From positions 1 to 17,929 of the forward strand of contig JALUBM010000221.1 in assembly GCA_027044845.1 (NCBI GenBank): 17,929 nt of DNA, written 5' to 3'. Numbering within the stretch: position 1 is the stretch's first letter; each line of letters begins with the position of its first letter. The notes beneath the pieces are model-generated. The model was not told the DNA's origin. It saw only the letters and a program-made list of their open reading frames with translations, and did not search any database. Below are positions 12,850-17,929 of this stretch, one piece after another. The DNA comes from Sulfurimonas sp. (GTDB lineage Bacteria > Campylobacterota > Campylobacteria > Campylobacterales > Sulfurimonadaceae). The position numbers and the translations under genes are program-made.

Positions 12850-12874
12850 CTTAAAGTCTTTAAGAACTTTAAGA
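12850..12874. repeat. Triplicate CTTTAAGA motif in the presumed origin
   Basis: CTTTAAGA occurs at 12858-12865 and 12867-12874 (9-bp period), and its inverted core CTTAAAG at 12850-12856. The cluster is AT-rich and lies about 50 bp from the iterons. It could be part of the unwinding element or a second protein-binding site of the origin. Confidence 0.4.
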
Positions 12875-12923
12875 GGTTTTTGAAAGCACCTATACATGGG
12901 CTCTCCAGAGGACTTTTTCAACA

Positions 12924-12976
12924 AGTTATGTATCGGCACCGACAGTTTATGTATCGGCACCGACAAGTTATGTAGT
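12924..12976. repeat. 21-bp iterons next to the rep gene (putative oriV)
   Basis: Two 21-bp direct repeats with the shared core TTATGTATCGGCACCGACA (starting about 12927 and 12948) and a partial third, AGTTATGTAG, lie in register at 21-bp steps. Each core contains the dyad TCGG-CA-CCGA. The third unit contains the TAA stop of the rep gene (12970-12968). Tandem repeats of 17-22 bp at near-integral helical spacing beside an initiator gene are the normal binding sites of plasmid Rep proteins, so this is probably the replication origin. The small number of copies is unusual but workable. Confidence 0.7.
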
Positions 12977-13741
12977 TTGTTCCCACCGTTTTGCACTACA
13001 ATTATATTTATATTTTGGGATAGCAATCTCCTCATGCAGGTGCTTAAAAGCACGAGAAATTATATCTTTGCTGCTTTGATTGTCTATATCCAAATGAAGA
13101 TGTGCGCAAATATCTGTAAGAGATATCTTTTGCACGAGTTTGGGCTGACCTTTTCTATTAAGACCGCCACCTCTCATCTGCAATAGTTTATATAATTCGA
13201 TGTCATACTTGCCTTTTAAGGGCAAAATATTACTTACATTAATGTATCTCTTTTCAGTAGCTATAAGGGCTTCTAGGTATGTCTGAGACACGCTGAGAGC
13301 TATAGTTTTTGTATTGCCTATTATCTCAACTTTATCTATGAGATGAAAGAGAATTTCTCCGCCATCCCATTTGTATGTTATTGTAGTTCCTACTAGATTT
13401 CTTAAGTGCTGAATCACTTTTTTACGGTTCTCTGTACGGTTCTGCCAACCTGAAGCATTTACAACTTCAACAACATCAACTTCTATCTCTTTTAGCTCCT
13501 CTGAGGTTTTTGAAGTGGCGAACCACTGTGCAAGAATATACTCAAACACTTTGCCGTCTTGTGGAATTATGTTTTTATGACTTTGCACAACAATAGATTG
13601 ATTATCCTCTAACTCTACAACAGCTTCATACCCAAGAAAGCCATCTCTATCCACCTTGCTTTGTTTAACAAGGTAGATAGATGTTTGATTCATCACTCTA
13701 TGTGGTAATGGTGCTGTTTTAGCTTTGATGTCTCTGCTCAT
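12968..13741 (-). CDS. Plasmid-type replication initiator (Rep_3/TrfA-like winged helix)
   Basis: This 257-residue protein shows the two-winged-helix plan of iteron-binding initiators. The first domain spans roughly residues 60-160 (KVFEYILAQWFATSK, then RTENRKKVIQHLRNLVG, then a strand pair). The second (about 170-240) begins ILPLKGKYDIELYKLLQMRGG and continues ISLTDICAHLHLD...SSKDIISRAFKHLHEEI, the layout seen in Rep_3/TrfA-type proteins. It would bind the adjacent 21-bp iterons, melt the origin and recruit the helicase. Its ATG overlaps the stop of the primase-helicase gene (ATGA), so the two are made together. The family call is by architecture, so a distant member or a different initiator family remains possible. 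Confidence 0.7.
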   Translation of the reverse strand: MSRDIKAKTAPLPHRVMNQTSIYLVKQSKVDRDGFLGYEAVVELEDNQSIVVQSHKNIIPQDGKVFEYILAQWFATSKTSEELKEIEVDVVEVVNASGWQNRTENRKKVIQHLRNLVGTTITYKWDGGEILFHLIDKVEIIGNTKTIALSVSQTYLEALIATEKRYINVSNILPLKGKYDIELYKLLQMRGGGLNRKGQPKLVQKISLTDICAHLHLDIDNQSSKDIISRAFKHLHEEIAIPKYKYNCSAKRWEQTT

Positions 13742-15273
13742 TTTCTGACCTTTTTCTTTGGAGGCTTTAGATTACTCACAGTAGATTTTCCAAAGGACAT
13801 AGATGTACCAGATTGAATTACACCCTCAGCTCTTGTGCTTTGCACCTTCATTTTTCTATAGTTGTAATCAATTTTTGTAAAGAGTAATGTGGTATCTACT
13901 TTAGAACTTATTACCGATGCATTACCCTTTATCTTAGGTTTTTTATCATCTATAGTTATATGGTGAATGACTATCAATGTCGCCCCTATGCTGCCAAATA
14001 GCTCCAATCTTTGCATAGTTTTTAGCGCACCTTTGTTATCGTCAAGTCCATCTTCTAGGGCTATATCTTGTAGGGAGTCAACAACGATAATCTTTTCTTT
14101 TAGCTGCAAGAGTTCCTTCTGCTGTTCAAGTTTTACAAACAATGACTCTGAATCCGAGATATGATAGGTATCCACACCTAAAGATTCTAACTTTTTATCT
14201 GCATTTCTATCAAAATCAACATGAATGACAGCATCTTTAAGTCCTGCATCAACCAATGATTTTATAGTTGTATAGGTTTTTCCAGCCTTGCTTTCACCAA
14301 TAATCAAGTTGTATCCGTGCTTCAAAAAGAGTAAATCAGTATGTAGCCGTTCTAAATTAGATTCAATCTCAACACTACATTCAGCAAGAATGCTTCGTAT
14401 ATCCACTGCTCGCTCATCAGAGTAAATCATAGTTGAAAATATCTGATGCAGTCGTTTTTGTGATTCTTGGCTGCTAATATCGAAACCTGTAATGTTTTCA
14501 ATAATATACTCAATAGTTGAACGAACATCGTCATTTGGGTATGATGGATTCATTGCCAAAATATACGCAAGTGCATTCGTTTTAGAGTAAAGTTCACTTG
14601 TATTTTCAAAGTCTACAGCAGATTTGCCTACAGCTTCTAAAATCGCTATTGCTCTTTGCATGTCATCTTCGATAGACAATGCTTTTTTTAGATTCTTGTT
14701 TGGTTCGTGTGGAGTGTTGGCAATTCTAGCACCATCTATGCTAAATTCATACTTGATTACCTTGCTATCACGCTCTTGAAGGGAAATATAATCTAATAGT
14801 TCATTTGCAAGCGGCAACGGTTCAACCTCACACAAGACAATGTAGGAGCTATCTTTGTCCTCTGTATAACAAAACACACATCCACCGTCACCACGGATAT
14901 CAACATAGTTTGAGATGCGTACAGCATTTCCATAGCTCTTATCACCGCTATCAAAGTAAAAATGGTAACCGTTGGTTGTTTCAACTGTAAAAGTTGCTTT
15001 GTCATTGAGCCATTTTTCCACTAGGTCTTTCATATACGGCTCTAAAAGAGTTAAATCTTTTGTGTCGATATCAATAACCACCAGTCCATTACCAGTTCTC
15101 AAAGCCATACTATTGACATTTAAATCATCAAAATCTTCATAATATTTCTCTGAGTCGTTCCAGCCTTTAGGTAATTTAACTTGTTTTTTGCCTGCCTTAT
15201 CCCTTACTATATTACAAGGGAAAAGACGATCCTCAAAGAGCTCGGCATAAATTGAAGGTAGTGCGTTTATCAT
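13738..15273 (-). CDS. Primase-polymerase fused to RepA-like hexameric helicase
   Basis: The start at ATG 15273, overlapping the upstream stop as ATGA, gives 511 residues. A 12-codon longer frame has no support. The N-terminal part (about 1-160) is an archaeo-eukaryotic-type primase-polymerase domain: GLVVIDIDTKD with the metal-binding D68-x-D70, TTNGYHFYFD with H104, and VDIRGDGGCVF with D125. The C-terminal part is a RecA-like motor: Walker A GESKAGKT (326-333), Walker B KIIVVDSLQD (394-403) and the sensor IVIHH (434-438). It would prime and unwind at the element's origin, making it partly independent of host primase and DnaB. The same fusion occurs in P4-like satellites and in the deep-sea phage NrS-1 (by family knowledge). 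It works with the coupled Rep initiator. Confidence 0.88.
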   Translation of the reverse strand: MINALPSIYAELFEDRLFPCNIVRDKAGKKQVKLPKGWNDSEKYYEDFDDLNVNSMALRTGNGLVVIDIDTKDLTLLEPYMKDLVEKWLNDKATFTVETTNGYHFYFDSGDKSYGNAVRISNYVDIRGDGGCVFCYTEDKDSSYIVLCEVEPLPLANELLDYISLQERDSKVIKYEFSIDGARIANTPHEPNKNLKKALSIEDDMQRAIAILEAVGKSAVDFENTSELYSKTNALAYILAMNPSYPNDDVRSTIEYIIENITGFDISSQESQKRLHQIFSTMIYSDERAVDIRSILAECSVEIESNLERLHTDLLFLKHGYNLIIGESKAGKTYTTIKSLVDAGLKDAVIHVDFDRNADKKLESLGVDTYHISDSESLFVKLEQQKELLQLKEKIIVVDSLQDIALEDGLDDNKGALKTMQRLELFGSIGATLIVIHHITIDDKKPKIKGNASVISSKVDTTLLFTKIDYNYRKMKVQSTRAEGVIQSGTSMSFGKSTVSNLKPPKKKVRK

Positions 15274-15455
15274 GCTGCACCACCTTTTGCTTGCTCTTCT
15301 TGCCACCATTGGATATCAGATAACTTCCAAACAGTAACTCTTGGAGAAATTTTGATAGGTTTAGGGAATCTTCCCACCTTAGACCACAACCAAATTGTAC
15401 TTCTTGCAATACCTGTAATTTTCATTACTTCTTTAAGTCTGATAAAATTTTCCAT
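15270..15455 (-). CDS. alpA: AlpA/MerR-like small DNA-binding regulator or excisionase
   Basis: This 61-residue winged-HTH protein has the AlpA pattern: RLKEVMKITGIARSTIWLWS (helix-turn-helix, residues 6-25), GRFPKPIKIS, then the wing and VWKLSDIQWWQEEQ. AlpA proteins of P4-like and related elements activate integrase or act as excisionase. AAAGGAGATAAA precedes its ATG. It heads the replication operon with ATGA coupling to the primase-helicase. Being encoded here, away from the integrase, suggests coordination of excision with replication. Confidence 0.85.
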   Translation of the reverse strand: MENFIRLKEVMKITGIARSTIWLWSKVGRFPKPIKISPRVTVWKLSDIQWWQEEQAKGGAA

Positions 15456-15484
15456 TTTATCTCCTTTTATGTTTTATTTAGAAG

Positions 15485-15533
15485 TGGCACTGAGCCTTGC
15501 GCCGTTAAATCCAAGCAGCTCTACTTGGACTTC
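15485..15533 (-). promoter_or_regulatory. Structured leader of the replication operon
   Basis: On the minus strand the leader between promoter and alpA folds into TCCAAG-TAGAGCTG-CTTGGA (15513-15532), which can extend by AG/TT pairs. GGC...GCC pairing around GGCGCAAGGCTCAGTGCC (15487-15504) follows. No T run follows, so a translational or antisense-RNA-type control of replication is possible. No short leader peptide with a good ribosome site is seen. No known riboswitch class is recognised. Confidence 0.4.
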
Positions 15534-15569
15534 TATTGAAATTAAACAATAAAAATCATTCTTATAGAA
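15531..15569. promoter_or_regulatory. XRE-type operators at the replication promoter
   Basis: TTCTTATAGAA (15559-15569) is the exact reverse complement of the operator at 9200-9210, and TTCTATTGAA (15531-15540) differs at one base from the consensus TTCTATAGAA. On the minus strand the first overlaps a TATAAG that is a good -10 candidate for the alpA-primase-rep operon. The second regulator would thus be able to shut off replication. Confidence 0.55.
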
Positions 15570-15694
15570 CTGTAAAAGTCCGCTGATTAGGCTGTATTTA
15601 GGCACTATTTTAAAAAGTAAAGAGTGAGATAAAAACGATATATAGGTAGATTTAGCAGTTGTCTCAAAAGAGTGAAAGAACTCCGTAGCAACTT

Positions 15695-16399
15695 TTAGAT
15701 TTCGTTGTATTTTTCCTGCTGATAGAGTAGTTCTACGATTTTTTGAGCATTTATCTTATTGATATTAGGTAATCCAACATTAGATAGATAGTTTGCTTTT
15801 GCTTTCTTATGTTGACTTAAGCTGTAATATTTCAGATATTCATAAATATCTTCAATTATAGTATTGGGATATAGTTGAACTGATTGTTCTAGTTGTTTTT
15901 GGAATCTTAATTGGTTGTGACTATAGTCAGGAAAATTGATTTTTACATACTTAGGTATTTTATCTACAAAATCACAATAAGTCATCCATCTATCATAGAA
16001 TGGCTGTATTGGTTCACAGATTGGCTTATCAGCTTCATCTGTACCTACAAATCTTTCTCCAGTATAATATGCTTCATCTGCTATTTCAAATAATAATTTT
16101 TTAGAATCATTAGCAGATTCATAAAAATCTATTCCAAAAAACTTTTCAGTAGCATCCATATAAATTTTATGGTTATCATAATCTTCTGTTGACATTCCAT
16201 TTTCTAGATAAAAATAAGGATAAAGAGTTGATGTATAATAATCTCCAAAAATCTTTTTTTTTACATTTGTTTTATCATTTACATCAACTCCATCTTTAGC
16301 TTTTCTATTAAAATCAGCTTTTGTTGGAGTCTTAGCAGTAGAATCAAGCTTTATAGTATCACTTATATCTTTTTCTCTACCTATTTTTTGCTTTTTCAT
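15695..16399 (-). CDS. Unknown protein coupled to the integrase
   Basis: This 234-residue protein has an ATG that overlaps the integrase stop (ATGA), so both come from one mRNA. The first 45 residues are Lys/Asp/Thr-rich and probably flexible. The remainder is helical and aromatic-rich, with segments such as DYYTSTLYPYFYLENGMS and FYDRWMTYCDFVDKIPKY and a long C-terminal helical part (HKKAKANYLSNVGLPNINK). No membrane segment, signal peptide, nuclease or DNA-binding motif is recognised. Genes fixed behind an integrase often influence excision or provide host benefit, but no function can be assigned. A weak GAGT/ACTC hairpin lies after its stop (15670-15683). Confidence 0.65.
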   Translation of the reverse strand: MKKQKIGREKDISDTIKLDSTAKTPTKADFNRKAKDGVDVNDKTNVKKKIFGDYYTSTLYPYFYLENGMSTEDYDNHKIYMDATEKFFGIDFYESANDSKKLLFEIADEAYYTGERFVGTDEADKPICEPIQPFYDRWMTYCDFVDKIPKYVKINFPDYSHNQLRFQKQLEQSVQLYPNTIIEDIYEYLKYYSLSQHKKAKANYLSNVGLPNINKINAQKIVELLYQQEKYNEI

Positions 16400-17610
16400 T
16401 TTTGCACTCCATCTAAGTAATCACTCCACCACTGCATAAGTTTTACTCGTTCATTTAAGTATTTGGCGCGGTTATAAGCTTGGCTTACACTATTGCCAAC
16501 GCTATGAGCCAATTGTGTTTCGATAACATCATAAGCAAATCCACTTTTCTCATGTGCGATTGTACTAAACATGGCTCTAAAACCATGTGGTGTAAACTCT
16601 TCTTTGTTATATCCCATTCTCCTAACAGCTCCCAATAAGGCTCCGTCACTCAAAGGAGTAGTTTTGCTTTTTGTACTTGGAAACAAATATGGACTATCCC
16701 CTGCATGTTGTCTAGCCTCTTGAAGTATCTTTACAACAGTGTCACTTAGAGGGACAATAAACTCATCACGAGTTTTCATCTTTTTAGCTGGAATAATCCA
16801 TTGTTTGTTTTTAAAGTCTATCTCTTCCCATAGTGCCAACCTAACATTGGAAGAGCGCACAAAAGTATAAGCCAACATTAAAAGTGAATATTTTGTGGAA
16901 GTTTCCCCTCCATACTCTTTGATACTAATTAATAGATTTTTAATACCTGTATCATCTGTGATAGTTGGATAGTGTGTTTCTTGCGATTTGCCTATTATTT
17001 CACTTACTTCTATATCTGCACATGGATTTCTTTTCGCTAGACCATTTGCAACACTCCATTTAAAAGTTTTACTTATAGATTGATAAACTTTATGGGCAGA
17101 GTTTTTTACTCCTCTTTTTAACATCTTTTGCAAAATCTTAATAATATCACTTGCCTCTACATCATCTAACGGTTTATTACCTATATATGGAAAAACATCA
17201 TTTATAAAACCTCTGCTCGTTCTTTGATAATGGCTCTCACTAATTTCATCTCTTATCTTCTCTAAGCGTTTTAAAGATATATTTTTAAATGTATTTTCAT
17301 TTTTTATGACTTTTTGATTTTGTAGCTCTTTTTTTGATTTTTTTAATTCAATCGGATTAATACTGTTTGCTATAAGTTGTTTGTTCTCAATACTTAGTTT
17401 TCGTGCTTTTTCAAGTGTTATATCCGGGTATGCACCTAAAGCTAATAGTTTTTCTTTACCATTAAATCTATATTTTAGTCTCCATAGCTTTGTATTGCGC
17501 TTTGTTACCAGTAAATATAGACCTCCTCCATCACTAAGTTTATAATCTTTATCTTTTGCTTTTGCTTGCTTTATTTGAGTTGCAGTGAGTCGTGTTGTAG
17601 TGCGTGCCAT
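16396..17610 (-). CDS. int: P4-type tyrosine integrase
   Basis: This 404-residue protein has a DUF4102 arm-binding domain at the N terminus (LSDGGGLYLLVTKRNTKLWR, 25-44; LALGAYPDITLEKARK, 56-71), a core-binding helical region (about 105-205) and the catalytic domain with R252 (TFVRSSNVRLALW), K278 (KKMKTR), H342-x-x-R345 (PHGFRAMFS), H369 (QLAHS) and the nucleophile Y379 (SQAYNRA). All catalytic residues are present. It catalyses site-specific recombination between the tRNA-Ser 3' end and the circular element. The ATG at 17610 follows AAAGGATATGTT. The gene reads in the same direction as the upstream tRNA, so tRNA readthrough could add to its expression in the integrated state, and arm-type sites overlap its promoter region. 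Confidence 0.95.
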   Translation of the reverse strand: MARTTTRLTATQIKQAKAKDKDYKLSDGGGLYLLVTKRNTKLWRLKYRFNGKEKLLALGAYPDITLEKARKLSIENKQLIANSINPIELKKSKKELQNQKVIKNENTFKNISLKRLEKIRDEISESHYQRTSRGFINDVFPYIGNKPLDDVEASDIIKILQKMLKRGVKNSAHKVYQSISKTFKWSVANGLAKRNPCADIEVSEIIGKSQETHYPTITDDTGIKNLLISIKEYGGETSTKYSLLMLAYTFVRSSNVRLALWEEIDFKNKQWIIPAKKMKTRDEFIVPLSDTVVKILQEARQHAGDSPYLFPSTKSKTTPLSDGALLGAVRRMGYNKEEFTPHGFRAMFSTIAHEKSGFAYDVIETQLAHSVGNSVSQAYNRAKYLNERVKLMQWWSDYLDGVQK

Positions 17611-17631
17611 AACATATCCTTTATAGCTATT

Positions 17632-17689
17632 GGGGTATATATAATATTACAATAGATGGTATTTTTACATATACCCCTATATATACCCC
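17632..17689. repeat. Right arm-type integrase sites
   Basis: TATACCCC occurs at 17670-17677 and 17682-17689 (12-bp step) and inverted (GGGGTATA) at 17632-17639. The direct pair mirrors the pair at 761-784 near the other end. The inverted copy sits about 20 bp from the integrase start, so binding here could also repress int. Confidence 0.7.
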
Positions 17690-17802
17690 AAAAAAGTTAG
17701 GATTACTATAGCACATATTGGATTACATTAGACTTATAAAATTATAAAATCTCGTATTTTAGGGGGTTTGTTGGTTTGTATTGGATGACATAAAACATAG
17801 AA

Positions 17803-17825
17803 ATGGCGGGCAGAGGGGGATTCGA
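17803..17825. repeat. Right attachment site (attR) within tRNA-Ser
   Basis: This 23-bp stretch covers the CCA end, the acceptor 3' strand, the T-arm 3' half and one flanking base of the tRNA gene. It matches 697-719 with one mismatch. Crossover between the two would release a circle of about 17.1 kb and leave a single copy. Confidence 0.9.
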
Positions 17826-17892
17826 ACCCCCGGTAAGTTTCCCTACGGCCGCGTTCCAGGCGACTGGATTAAACCAGCTCTCCCATCTGCCC
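17804..17892 (-). tRNA. tRNA-Ser(GGA)
   Basis: On the minus strand the gene folds completely: a perfect acceptor stem GGGCAGA/TCTGCCC, discriminator G and an encoded CCA; a D arm with AGAGCTGGTTTAAT; an anticodon stem GTCGC/GCGGC with loop CTGGAAC (anticodon GGA at 17857-17855); a long type II variable arm; and the T arm GGGGG-TTCGAAT-CCCCC. The long variable arm plus GGA identifies serine. It is the insertion site of the element and remains intact. Confidence 0.95.
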
Positions 17893-17929
17893 AAAGAAGA
17901 ACAGAATTTTACAATAATTTATATTAAAA

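Larger units (their letters stand above)
697..17825. mobile_element. Integrative element of about 17.1 kb in tRNA-Ser(GGA)
   Basis: The element is bounded by a direct repeat of the tRNA 3' end, at 697-719 and 17803-17825. An integrase sits at the tRNA end and matching arm-type motifs lie inside both ends. Contents are a recombination and antirestriction operon, two XRE-controlled cassettes of exported proteins, and a replication module (AlpA-like, primase-helicase, Rep initiator with iterons, UvrD-like helicase). No virion or conjugation genes are visible, so transfer would need a helper phage, a helper plasmid or transformation. It is best described as an integrated plasmid-like or satellite-like island. 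All key modules look open and full length, so it may still be able to excise and replicate. Confidence 0.9.

Noticed and set aside
12772-13186. Several overlapping short open frames on both strands, including frames repeating YRHRQ and LSVPIH
   Set aside because: They only arise from the 21-bp iterons read in frame (21 is a multiple of three) and from the antisense of rep and the helicase start. None has a convincing ribosome site.
697-17825. Complete prophage or conjugative element
   Set aside because: No terminase, portal, capsid, tail, lysis, relaxase, coupling protein or VirB-type gene is recognisable in any frame of useful length.
1-17929. CRISPR array, rRNA or transposon
   Set aside because: There are no regularly spaced repeats with unique spacers, no rRNA sequence, and no transposase or terminal inverted repeats of an insertion sequence.

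Overview
The window holds a complete, tRNA-integrated mobile element of about 17.1 kb (697 to 17825) in a strongly AT-rich bacterial chromosome. The host is probably a member of the Campylobacterota, something like Sulfurimonas. This rests on base composition, a Helicobacter-type cysteine-rich Sel1-repeat fragment, an FtsI-like protein resembling epsilonproteobacterial ones, and general protein character; it is inferred and has not been searched. The right flank is tRNA-Ser(GGA). The left flank is the 5' part of a chemoreceptor-like gene that runs off the window edge.

The element ends are unusually readable. A 23-bp direct repeat (one mismatch) made of the 3' end of the tRNA gene lies at 697-719 and 17803-17825. 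A P4-type tyrosine integrase sits next to the tRNA end. Just inside both ends are paired 8-bp TATACCCC motifs at an identical 12-bp spacing, which look like integrase arm-type sites.

Layout from left to right: (1) a leftward operon (877-3084) with a single-strand-annealing-type recombinase, a Gp157-like protein, a small acidic protein, the antirestriction protein ArdA and an unknown protein; (2) a gene-free stretch (3085-3515) with a G/T-rich segment and a nested palindrome; (3) cassette 1, a leftward XRE regulator facing rightward genes for secreted or membrane proteins (a Q/N/G-rich exported protein, a broken Sel1-repeat gene, a DUF805 protein, an FtsI/PBP-like protein lacking the catalytic Ser and Lys, a small membrane protein), ending in a hairpin array; (4) a divergent pair, a DUF3102-like HTH protein and a protein resembling only the N-terminal domain of DnaB, the latter translationally coupled to a 12-residue leader peptide; (5) cassette 2, a second paralogous XRE regulator facing three rightward exported or membrane proteins, ending in a related hairpin array; (6) a leftward replication region with an AlpA-like regulator, a primase-polymerase/helicase and a Rep initiator, all joined by ATGA overlaps, then 21-bp iterons and a UvrD-family helicase; (7) a gene of unknown function coupled to the integrase.

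No capsid, terminase, portal, relaxase or type IV secretion gene is visible. The element therefore looks like an integrated, self-replicating plasmid-like or phage-satellite-like island: P4-like in its integrase, AlpA and primase-helicase, plasmid-like in its initiator and iterons. A motif close to TTCTATAGAA occurs four times between the second XRE gene and its divergent partner, twice in the promoter region of the replication operon, and once near the left end. This suggests that this repressor controls both cargo and replication. The most unusual parts are the pseudo-transpeptidase, the free-standing DnaB-N-like protein, the two XRE/exported-protein cassettes with matching hairpin arrays, and the shared operator set.
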